A DNA stretch of 64,000 bases from Anastatus disparis (lineage: Eukaryota; Arthropoda; Insecta; Hymenoptera; Eupelmidae), in contig JAFFSR010000279.1 in the NCBI GenBank assembly GCA_017163975.1, forward strand, positions 372,001 through 436,000. Direction: 5' to 3'. Both the position numbers and the translations under genes were made by a program. Below are positions 22,490 through 32,779 of this stretch, in pieces; position 1 is the stretch's first letter, and each line of letters starts with the position of its first letter. The notes beneath the pieces are model-generated. The model was not told where the DNA came from and did not search any database. It saw only the letters and a list, made by a program, of their open reading frames with translations.

Positions 22490-23153
22490 CTAGGAGAGTA
22501 TCACATCTCCGGATCACGGATTTTGCTCTAACTTTGAGATAGGTTTTCAGATGTCAAAATATGGAAAAAGCCAGAGTTATAGACCCCAACGCTTAATATT
22601 TCTCTAGTTGCAGGCAATTAAAGAAAATCACTAAAAAAGTTACTAGATTTTCAAACGCTCACAATTCTTTAGCATTAATAGCTAGACGCTTATAACTGTT
22701 TTTAAATAAAAGCTACGTTCAAATCCTTTCGAAAGAGCACCTACAGTATATCAAAATATTATATTTTCCCAAAGTCACAGCGTTATGAAAATTGTACTAC
22801 ATTTTAACATTTATCATTAATTAATATTCTTAAAAGGAAATTCAGCTCAAATTCTTATAACGCTGTTACTCTGAGAAAAAATAATATGTTGATATGCTAT
22901 AGGTGCTTTTTCGAAAGGATTTGAACGTAGCTTTCATTTGAAAACAGTTACAAGCGTCTAGCTATTAATGCTAAGGAATTATAAGCGTTTGAAAATCCAG
23001 TAACTTTTTTAGTGATTTTCTTTAATTGCCTGCAACTAGAGAAATATTGAGCGTTGGGGTCTATAACTCTGGCTTTTTCCATATTTTGACATCTGAAAAC
23101 CTATCTCAAAGTTAGAGCAAAATCCTTGATCCGGAGATGCGATACTCTCCTAG
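22490..23153. mobile_element. 664-bp foldback, CTAGGAGAGT family, copy A
   Basis: Ends CTAGGAGAGTATCACATCTC and the inverse. TGA occurs on both flanks (22487-22489 and 23154-23156), giving a 3-bp target duplication. Arms of about 300 bp include GGATCACGGATTTTGCTC and CAGGCAATTAAAGAAAATCA. A second copy of exactly the same length is at 46818-47481. No transposase is encoded. The TNA-type 3-bp target recalls PIF/Harbinger elements, but that is inference. Confidence 0.85.
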
Positions 23154-23330
23154 TGAGCAACAAAACTTTAAAGTTTTATCGATTTTCATGTAGGGTGGGC
23201 AAATGTGGCTGGAGGGTAGTGTAGAAGCCATTCTAGATATGACTCAAAAAATCGTGAGAAACATTTGACACCTGATAAAAATTAAACACGTGATAGAAGT
23301 CTTTCGCATGATCGACAAGAAAATTATCGA

Positions 23331-24434
23331 TTGGACGAAAGAGAAAATAAACCTACATGCTCTCATTGTAATACATATAACTATGAAAAAGAACATTGTT
23401 TTAAATATCAAAATGCGCAAAGAGTAAATTTTCGCCTCAATACCTTAAAGAACCAAATGTATCTAGAGGATTCGGCGCTATGGTCAAAGACCCCACCTGA
23501 CCGTCAGAATTATTGGGAGGGTCAGGATTACAGGACTCAATTCACGTGGATTGTGAAAAGACTAGGAAAATATTAATGGCTAGAGCCCATAGCAAAGTTT
23601 ATTGGGCTCATGATACAACTATGTTCCAGTTGCGTATATATTGTTGGGTAACAAAAGCAGAAAAGGTTAGGAATTAGATCGATACTTGCCAATACTGTGC
23701 GGAAAGAAATTTGAATAACAGATTCAAGGCTCCAGGCACTATTATAAATGTGCCAAAAAAATCAAAGAAGTATGCTATATAGATCATGCTGAAGAAAAGA
23801 TAATAAAATTACTTTTTATTATAGAAGCATTTTCACGATGTGCTTAAATTTACCGATTGAAAAATCTAGTTTAAACTACGCAATCTATAAAAGATTTAAT
23901 GAGTGAATGGGGAATACCAAAGAAAATAATAAGTGACAATAGAGCTACGTTTACATCAAGGGCATTTCACTATTTATTAGAAAAACATGAAATAGAATAT
24001 ATACCGACAGCTCCATCACATCCACAATCAAATGGTGTAGTAGAAAGGCTTAAAGGGACTTTGAAGAAAAGAATAATTGGAGCAGTCTCGAACATAATAA
24101 TACCTATAACAGAACAATACACCCTACAACCTAATACATATCTTATTCCTTGGACGAATCTTACCTAAAGAAAATTGAAACCATGACAAGTCTAATTCAC
24201 TAAATAAGCGACTGGAAGAAAATACAAAGAAAGCAAAAAAAAAAAAACAAAAAAAATATACAAAGAAAAAAGGAAACAGATAAAAATACACTAGATAATC
24301 AACAAACTTCAAGAATCAACCCACAACCAGGAAACAGAGTCAATATTAGAACACCGCGCGCATTTATAGAGCCAGCAAGAATTCTCACAGTCAATAATGG
24401 AAGTAATACCGTTCAGCTTTTATTTTAAACAAAA
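23331..24434 (+). pseudogene. Second Gypsy-type fragment, mainly integrase
   Basis: An 81-codon open piece (23331-23576) includes CSHCNTYNYEKEHCFK, a Cys/His cluster recalling a gag zinc knuckle but with abnormal spacing. Around 23690 the frame gives DTCQYCAERNL, which fits the CxxC half of an integrase zinc domain. The clear part is 23899-24168: MSEWGIPKKIISDNRATFTS and EYIPTAPSHPQSNGVVERLK. This holds the second catalytic Asp (SDN) and the catalytic Glu (VVER) of a retroviral-type integrase. A lysine-rich tail leads to VNIRTPRAFIEPARIL near 24335, like an integrase C-terminal module. It is more diverged than, and not a copy of, the 13-17 kb element. Confidence 0.75.
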
Positions 24435-24960
24435 ATTCTCAGGCGTTATTTTAATGAGATCACGCTTATCTCGAATCCCTTCTTGGTTACAGATGGAGGT
24501 GATAGTCATATTAACAGTCATGTTAATTGATACATTTCATCATTGCAAAACAGGTATATAAATTACACCAGCTAATATACCAGTATTACAGAAAAATTAC
24601 GAAACTGCTTATGCGTTCCAAGATACTTGGACTATTGGTTATTACATAAATCTTACAGACCGTATGCAAAATAAAATAAGCATGCAGAATCGATTAACAA
24701 AAATCAGAAAAGTATGTATTAATATCCTCTGTACTGCAAAAAATAATGCATAATGCATCAAGAAAAACGTCTGAATGAACTATTCGCAAGATTATTCTTA
24801 TTTTTGCTTTCTCATAGAAAGAGCATTGTATAGATAAAAAAATTATTTTTCTATTTTTTCACTAATTTGTGCATATTTGTACTCAAGAAGTCGAAAAAAG
24901 TGGTTTTTAGAAAATGTCTGTATGTATGTGTGTGTGTATGTATTCAATTACCCAATTGGA
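24435..24960. other. Non-coding spacer
   Basis: AT-rich; a short GTATGTATGTGTGTGTGTAT microsatellite lies at about 24922-24942. No gene seen. Confidence 0.45.
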
Positions 24961-26255
24961 TCTCGAAAACTACTCGACAGATATGCTTCAAATTTTGTAT
25001 ACAATTTATTTTTTGTCTAACTCGTGCAAAAAATATTTAAAATTGATTTTCTTAGCGTTGCTTTAATTTCAAAATTATTTTAAAAATTAAAAAAAAATTT
25101 TTATTTTTTATTTTTTTTTAATTTTAGGCAAACTACTTGATGAATTAGCTTTAAAATTTGCATGGAAATTATTTGCGATTGCCAAAAAAAGAAAACTTTT
25201 GAAAACTAATTTTCTTAGCTTACAAGGAGAGTGCATTGCATTTGGGTCTTGGATTTTCTTCTAGCTTTGGGATCTTTTTTCTTACATAAAAACATAAAAA
25301 CAGCCGCGTCCATTCGGTCCATCGCTCGATTTTTTCCGAGTTATGAGCAGTTTTGTCTGTTTTGTTGAAAAAATTGCATCTGCTTTATAATTTTACAGTT
25401 TTCGAACTACTTATTCTAGAAGGTTTTTACTGATTGCATATTAAAGTTGAGATTAAAACCTTTCGATTGAAAAAAACGTGTCCAAAAAGCTCAAGTTATT
25501 AAAAAACTATCGGCGAATAAAAATAGCGCAAATATTTAGCTAAGAAAATGCATAGAAAATAAATGCAGCATTTTAGTCAGAAATTCATTTCAATTTTTAT
25601 CCCTTCATGAGTTTTTAAAAACTTGAGCTTTTTGGACGCGTTTTTTTTTCTAATCGAAAGATTTTAATCTCAACTTTAATATGCAATCAGTAAAAATATT
25701 CTAGAATAAGTAGTTCGGAAACTGTAAAATTATAAAGTAGATGCAATTTTTTCAACATAACAGACAAAACTGCTCATAACTCGGAAAAAATCGAGCGTTG
25801 GACCGAATAGACGCGGATTTTTTCATGATTTTATGTAAGAAAAAAGATCCCAAAGCTAGAAGAAAATCCAAGACCCGAATTCAATGCACTCTCCTTGTTA
25901 GTTTTAATTAAAGAGCATTTTGAAATTTTTGAAGAATCATTTGTATTTAGTTAGTGAATTAGATCTCGTGAACTACTCGCTGGATTTGACTCTAGTTTTG
26001 CATATAATTTATTTTCTTGTCTGACTGGGGGGAAGCTATTGAAAATTGGTTTCTTTAGCGTAGTTTTGATTTTAGAGCCATTAGAAAAATTTTTTTTTAA
26101 TTTTGACTTTTCTTTTTTTGGTTTTTTACATCAACCAGTCCATGAATTTGCGTGAAAATTTGTATAAAAATTATTGTCGACTGTTAAAAGAAGAAAAACT
26201 TTTGAATACTGATTTTCTTAGTGCACTTTTAATTTTAGAGCATTTTTTAAATTGT
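24961..26255. repeat. Degenerate tandem repeat split by a foldback
   Basis: Four diverged units begin near 24966, 25128, 25967 and 26128. Each has an AACTACTCG-like start, then TTTTGCATATAATTTATT, a purine run, and TTTTCTTAGCGTTGCTTTAA near its end. The second unit is cut by the foldback at 25223-25897. Joining its two parts at the duplicated TTA gives CTTAGCTTAGTTTTAATT, which matches the corresponding point of the other units. Confidence 0.6.
25223..25897. mobile_element. 675-bp foldback, CAAGGAGAGTGC ends, TTA duplication
   Basis: Ends CAAGGAGAGTGCATTG and the inverse with TTA on both flanks (25220-25222 and 25898-25900). Arms of about 300 bp include TTTCTTCTAGCTTTGGGATC and GAGTTATGAGCAGTTTTGTC. 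The terminal CAAGGAGAGTG resembles CTAGGAGAGTA of the 664-bp family, and size and duplication length agree, so they are probably related subfamilies. Non-coding. Confidence 0.85.
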
Positions 26256-26670
26256 CTTTAAAATTCTTATTTTTCATTTTTTTCTCAAAATGTTTAAAAA
26301 CAATGGCGCAATTGTTAGTCGAAGTAAAAACCATGTTACTCTTTTCATTTCCACGATAGAAAGCTTTTGAAAGGTTCAAATTAAAGGTCTTGAAGAGACC
26401 TTTCTTTTCGATTTTATAAAATTAATATATATAAAAAATTGGCTGACATATATGAAATTATTTATAAAAATTAAAATTGTAAAATCGGAAAAACGCTACA
26501 AAATAGTGCAAAAAAAGAAAAAATTCAAATTTTTATAATCGTTTATGATAAAGGTATCCTACCATTACATGCTTAAAAAGTTTGACATATTTGCAATAAT
26601 TATTGTTGACTTGGCATTAATTTGAATTTTTGACTTTCTTTTACTAAAAAAATTAATTGTTGCTCTTCTT
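26256..26670. other. AT-rich spacer before the piggyBac element
   Basis: No coding segment or strong repeat recognised. Confidence 0.45.
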
Positions 26671-26671
26671 A

Positions 26672-29600
26672 CGGGCCAAAACAGATCGACTTGGAGGAGG
26701 ATTATAGACAATAGAAAATCTTCCTTTTCCCGAAGTTTCATCGAATTTTAAATAAAATATCTGTCTTTAACTTTAATTAAAAAAATTACACATTTTCTAG
26801 GAAAAACTTTATTTCCCGAGAAAATTTTGAAATTTTAGAAAATTTCACACTTATGGTCTAAAAGAAAATTTAATTTTGAACGAATTTCGCTGTCCCTTTT
26901 TTTCAATCGCATTTTTCATTGCGTTAACATTGAGGACGAAACTTTTACTTTCAACTATGGGTGCATAAATTAGTTGTACTTCAAATGTAGTCGATACCCG
27001 AATTTTAAAATTCAATATGGCGGCTGGAAAATGGCACTCAAAGCGAAAAATTTTTGCCGAACTTTCACGAATTTTTTTCTTGGAAAGAATGCATTCTACA
27101 AAAAAATTAGTAAAGAAAAAAGGGCTTAGAATTAACCAAAGAATGCGCATAAATTTTTTCAACGAGTTCTGAGCAGCTTTTTCACTTTTGCCAATTATCA
27201 ATTAATGACAAATTACAAAAATTCATCGAATCGATTCGAAAAAAATTCAGGTGCACTTTTTGTTCAATTCTGAGCCCTTTTTACATTTACTTCTTCTTGA
27301 ATAATGCATTGTTTTTGAGTAATAAATTAAAAACCTCAAAAAATTTGTGTTATGCACCTTTTGGAATTGTTCCTTACACTATATTAAATTCTCAGTCAAA
27401 AAGTCTGAAATTTATTACAATATTGCACTTGCCTTATTCAAAATAACACGTACAGCACAATATACATGAGTCATAAAAATTTAATATTTGAATAAATATA
27501 AAATTCATTTCCGATTTGCGAGTGACCTAGTGTAATGAAACTCTTTGTAATGTTTTTATTTGAATTTTAAAGTTGTATTAAAATTTGAATTCAAATTGAA
27601 TTTCTACAATTGAAATTTGTCGAGTGTTCATAAATTGATTTCAATTTGGAGAATCTTCAGATTTTCACTTTGTCTACTATACTGTTAGTGTACGACGTAT
27701 TAGTGTTCATATTTGACACATTCAATTAGCTTTTCAAGCTTTAAAATTGTAATGGCTCCGAAACATCGCAGGAGTGTAAGATCTCAATCAGAGTCTGAAG
27801 AAGATTATTCTGATAATAATGATCACCATAATATTTTGGTACCCAATCCAGATGATTCGGGCGGTTCTGGTGAGAGTGAGGATTCCGACTCTGAATCTAT
27901 TGATCATTTATCACTGTTTACATATATGTACTGCGTATACGCAGAAGCTTCTAATAAGTATACGTATGACCAATCTAAACTGGAAAATGAATATATTTAT
28001 AAATAGATCGACGGCGAAAAAGTTTATTCAAACAGAGTTGAAAATGAAATATTATTATCTGATATGCATAAGAGAGAAATTAAAAATATGACCCCAGTTG
28101 AACTGTTTGAAAAATTTTTTTGCAAAGAAATTAAAAATTACATTATAGAATCAACTAAGATCAATGGTTACGATTTAACAATGTTAGATTTGGATACGTT
28201 TATATAAGGAAATCTCAAAGAGATTATTGGTCTAATGATCCCTTTCTATCTAGTGATGTTGTGAAATCGGCTATGGGACGTAATACATTTGAAAATATAA
28301 AATCAAAGTTGAAATTATCAAAACCAGAGGATGAAGACTGCCACGATAAAGCTTGGCGAGATCGTCATGTCATGAATCTGTTCCGTCAAAACATAAAATT
28401 GTTCGGGTACTTTCAAACCGCGATATCTGTAGATGAAATGATGGCCAAGTGCTACGCGAGAACTAGTATGAACCAGTTTATTCGTGGCAAACCAGTTAGA
28501 TTCGGTCTAAAATTTTGGAGCCTGTGTACATTAGATGGCTTTTTACTAGATTTCGATATTTACTGTGGGAAAAATTCACCTGTTGGGGATAAATGAGCCA
28601 ATTGTGCCTTAGGGACCTGGGTAGTAATGAACTTACTGGAGAATTTTTTTTCAACGCTAACTTTTCGTAGAGTGGGCCTTTACCATATTTACATGGACAA
28701 TTATTTTACAAGTCTAGATCTTTTTGTACATTTAAAAAAGCTGGGTTTACGTTGCACCGGAACCGGAAAAGGAAAAAAATTGTATTGATAAAAAATCAAA
28801 GAGAGGCACATTTGCTGCAAAGCACGATAAAAACAGCGGAATGAATTTGATTACCATTATTGATTCTAAACCGGTTTCAATAACTTCTAGTGCATCTAGT
28901 GTAACACCACTCCAACCCTTGGAAAGATATTTCAAAGAAGTGAAATCAAAAGTAGACATACCTTTCCCTAATGCATTTCATGTTTACAATAGTTTTATGG
29001 GAGGGGTTGATGTTCATGATGGCCATTGTAATAATGTTATGTCATGCATCCGATCAAAAAAGTGGACGTGGGTTGTTTTCACTAGGTTACTTCAGGCTGC
29101 TGTCACCAATGCAGTAGTACTTTTTAATTGTGTAAATCCAAGTTGCAAAACAAGTTCAAAAGAATTTCTTATTGATATTGCAAAACATTATTTGACTAGA
29201 CCTAAGATTGATAACGCTATCCTACATGAAACGATCTCCCTAAAAAACAGAAGAAATGCTGTTTCGATCCTTGTACCATCAGGACAAACAAATTCTGCAA
29301 AACATGCAATAAGTTTTATTGTAAACCGTGTTTTACAAAAAATCATGAATAAAAGACAAAATAGATGAATAAAAAAATATTTCCTATAAAATACAACAAT
29401 GATAAAATTATAAAAAATTAAAAAGCAAAAAAAAATAAAACAATAAAAAACCAACAAAAAAAAACAAAAAACAGAAAAAGAAAAAAAAACGACATGACAA
29501 GACGCTTTCACTCATTCATCTCCACGCGGTAAGTGTTGGACAACGTTGAACACGAACGGCTAAGAAATGAGCACTTTTCAATGCAAAAATCATATTTCCT

Positions 29601-30220
29601 GCAACGTGACAGATACTCGAGCACTACTTCGAAGCAAGTTTGCTCAGAATTGAACAAAAAGTGCACCTGAATTTTTTTCGAATCGATTCGATGATATTTT
29701 GTAATTTGTCATAAATTGACAGTTGGCAAAAGTGAAAAAGTTGCTCAGAACTCGTTGAAAAAATTTATGCGCATTCTTCGGTTGATTCTAAGCCCTTTTT
29801 TCTTCACTAATTTTTTTGTAGAATGCATTTTTTCCAAGAAAAAAATTCGTGAAAGTTCGGCAAACATTTTTCGCTTTGAGTGCCATTTTCCAGCCGCCAT
29901 ATTGAATTTTAAAATTCGGGTATCGACTACATTTGAAGTACAACTAATTTATGCACCCATAGTTGAAAGTAAAAGTTTCGTCCTCAATGTTAACGCAATG
30001 AAAAATGCGATTGAAAAAAAAGAGACAGCGAAATTTTGCTCTTTTTTTTATAAACATCGCGATATTGGATTTTGGGGTGAAAAATTCGCAATTCTGACAC
30101 CGGAAATGAAAAATAGACAAAAAAATATTTTAGAAAAAGTGTGTCTGCTTTGAATATGTCTTCGGAATATGTGGTAGATTTGGGCTTGAAAACAGAGCTA
30201 CGATTTCTCTGTTTCGGGCG
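26672..30220 (+). mobile_element. piggyBac-type transposon, inactive
   Basis: A piggyBac transposase relic (27752-29368) is enclosed by long inverted repeats. About 390 bp at 26883-27270 match 29648-30038 in inverse orientation at roughly 95% by eye, including CAATATGGCGGCTGGAAAAT. Further out the arms become less similar. The right end reads GTTTCGGGCG followed by TTAA (30221-30224); the best left partner is TTACGGGCCAAAACAGATCG at 26669. The outer boundaries are therefore uncertain, the core certain. Such elements insert at TTAA and move by cut and paste. Confidence 0.75.
27752..29368 (+). pseudogene. piggyBac transposase, broken frame
   Basis: ATG at 27752 starts a Ser/Glu/Asp-rich leader (SESEEDYSDNN, SGESEDSDSESID), usual for the family. 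The body includes AMGRNTFENIKSKLKLSKPE, then SVDEMMAKCYARTSMNQFIR and GLKFWSLCTLDGFLLDFDIY. These are followed by YMDNYFTSLDLFVHLKK and GGVDVHDGHCNN. The three catalytic Asp codons are present at 28432 (SVDEM), 28696 (YMDNYF) and 29009 (GGVD). The frame is broken by TAG after codon 84 (28004), a shift near 28205, TGA at 28594, and a shift near 28770. A Cys-rich C-terminal domain, common in this family, is not seen: the frame ends SRQNR-like at 29368. The protein would bind the terminal repeats in the nucleus and excise the element. Confidence 0.9.
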
Positions 30221-30224
30221 TTAA

Positions 30225-30587
30225 TGGGTCAATTTGATTATAAATATTTTTCCACAACTTTTTGAGATGGCGCACATCGATATTCTTATTATACATATTA
30301 TCTACAATATCCTTTGCAAAAAACCGGCCTGTAGCATGTTTTGCAGAAAAAAATTCTAATTTGACTGGACTAATAGAATATTATTAAATGACACGAGCAA
30401 ATGTAAAAAACATTATGTATCTTTAACTTATGATTTTGTAAAATGTATAGAAAATGATAAATCTATATTGTACCTATAAAAAAAATGTTATTTAGTGTAT
30501 TTTGTAAAAATTATAAGAAAGATATAACGATATCACAAGCTAGTATTGTAAAGCTTGATGATAAATGTTTTATATCAAATACTGCAT
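30225..30587. other. AT-rich spacer
   Basis: No gene or repeat recognised between the piggyBac right end and the LTR start. Confidence 0.45.
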
Positions 30588-31989
30588 TGTGAGCGCCCAA
30601 GTGAGTACGGCCCTGAAACCGTACTATACTCGAAAATGCGCGTGCAAACACCAAAAAAGACCAATGTGGTTAAACATACAAACGCGCGTATACGTGTATG
30701 TGTAAGTACAAGGGTCTCTGTCCTACTCTTCTTATTCATTAGAGAAGTGGAAGGGATAACAAGGAGAGCTAAGGCCAGTAGTGCGTAAAGCTCGTAACTC
30801 TCGTCGCTGTTAGATCGGCTCTCCTAGCGAACAGTCACACCTTATTTAAGGGGGCCAGATACTATTAGAAGCTGAAATATATTGCTGAGATATATTGATA
30901 TAAATTGCTGATGTTTAAAAATAACTAATTTCATATACAAATAAATTCAATTTCAAACATTTTTCGGTTCAAAACATTTTCTATATCTTAATAATTGAAG
31001 TGGTGGTGCTCGTTGAAAGTCTGGAGCAAAAAACTCTTTACCGCAAGGTTTCTTCATGAGTTTTCATTAGATTCATTTGAAATTTTATGGAGATATTCAA
31101 AATTATCGTAGAATCCATATAAGTAAAGCAGATTTTGAATTAATTTATTTCTATTCATTTATTAACTTATTATTTATAATAATTAATAAAAAAATTATTT
31201 TTCAAATTGTTTTTTATTAAAAAATTTTTTAATTATTTGAATTTTCCATGAATGTTTTACACTTATATGGATTCCACTATAATTTTAAATATCTCCATAA
31301 AATTTCAAGTAAATCTTATGAAAACTCATGAAAAAACCTTGCGGTAAAGGGTTTTTTGTTCCAGACTTTCAACGAGCACCATCACTCCAATTCTCAAGGT
31401 ATAGAGAATGTTTTGAACCAAAAAATGTTTGAAATTGAATGTATTTTCATATGAAATTAGTTATTTTCATTCATCAGCAATTTATATCAATATATCTCAG
31501 CAATATATTTCAGCTTCTAATAGTATCTGGCCCCCTTTAAGACAATAAAAGGCACTCGGCTATAGCATTGTCTTAAGCAAGGAAGACTTTACGTACTAGT
31601 GTGCTTAGTTGTACATTTTTGTATGATATGTTTAATAAAGAGCCTATCCAAGTAAAGAACATTTCTATCCTTCTTATCCAGTGCTAAGCCCCGAATGTTA
31701 AGACGTTTGATTCTTAACAACAACGGGCTTTTTACATAATCACCCTAATTATTACCAACAAATCCTTAAACATAAGTCCGCAATAGCTAGGCAAGACGCC
31801 CTAGTTATTAACGACTTTTAAATATAAAAAATAATAGAAAATATGAAGAATCCGCGTTAGCTAAGCATGGCGACCTAGCTAACGACAGTTTTACAAACAC
31901 AAAGGGTCGCGTTTGATTAATAACTATTTCAAATATTAAATAATTTAATTTTAAATTAAATTAGATTAATAAGAGAAGGGAATGTTACA
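30588..31989 (+). mobile_element. Probable LTR, interrupted by a foldback
   Basis: The segment starts TGTGAGCGCCCAAG and ends GAATGTTACA, directly followed by TTGGCGCCCAACG (31990-32002), a typical tRNA primer-binding site next to a 5' LTR. It contains CAATAAAAGGC (about 31544), which could serve as a TATA-like element, and a polyadenylation signal AATAAA at 31634-31639. Without the inserted foldback (30850-31536) the LTR would be about 711 bp. No second LTR or coding region was found downstream, so this is a lone or truncated element. Family unknown, Gypsy-like by its primer site. Confidence 0.55.
30850..31536. mobile_element. TTAA foldback element, GGGGGCC family, copy 2
   Basis: TTAA at 30846-30849 and 31537-31540. 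Ends GGGGGCCAGATACTATTAGA and the inverse. Same arms as 10136-10811 (AGTGGTGGTGCTCGTTGAAA at about 31000, inverted near 31375). It sits inside the LTR, between the upstream part and the TATA-like element. Confidence 0.85.
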
Positions 31990-32002
31990 TTGGCGCCCAA
32001 CG

Positions 32003-32779
32003 TTTAAAAACTCGTAATAAATGGATAATTTGTGTCATATGGGAATAAAATCATGATCAATTTAAAAAAAAATAATCTAAAGAAATGAGTCTAAATTATC
32101 TCAACAGACTGTTCATAGAAATTAATATTACCGAATCAGTTAGAAAAAAAATATAGAGCTTATTCACATTAGAAAGGAAAATTTTAAAATATAAAGTATT
32201 TAAACAAAAATAAAATGAAAAACAAAATTATAAAAAATAGTAGAATGAGAATAAATCCAAAAAAATCTACAAAAAATAAAAAAATTAACAAAAAATTATA
32301 AAATTAAAAAAAAAGCGTAAAAACACAAGAATAATGGTATATTAAATACCTAAGAAATATAATTTTTGTAAAAGAATTTTCTTTGTGAAATAAAATAACG
32401 AGAAAGTTTGACCAAAATTTTATTTTGTATCCTCTCTTAAAAAAACGATGGCCGGATGTTATGAAGCATTGATTCGTGATTGGTTTGAACGAGAGGATTG
32501 GTGGAATGAGAGATTTAACTTATAAAATGATAAAATAAAATTAGAATATTGAATTGAATTTTAAATAAAATTTTTAATTTAAAATAACTTTAACTGATTA
32601 TAAAAAAAAATAAATAAAATACTTAATACATTATTAATTATATAAAGTTGTATTTTTTTATTATAAAACGTAATATTTATAACATATATTATTATCCAAT
32701 AAAAAATTGTGTATACGTGAGTACTTCCGCTAATTCCTTCTATATCGATCGCAAGATGCTATAGTGGTGACAGTAGCGA
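32003..32779. other. AT-rich stretch after the primer-binding site
   Basis: No gag or pol coding is visible. The sequence is extremely A-rich with stops in all frames. It is probably a decayed leader or unrelated DNA. Confidence 0.45.

Noticed and set aside
27752..29368. Domesticated piggyBac-derived host gene
   Set aside because: Despite conserved Asp codons, the frame has several stops and shifts, with no introns to repair it and long terminal repeats still present.
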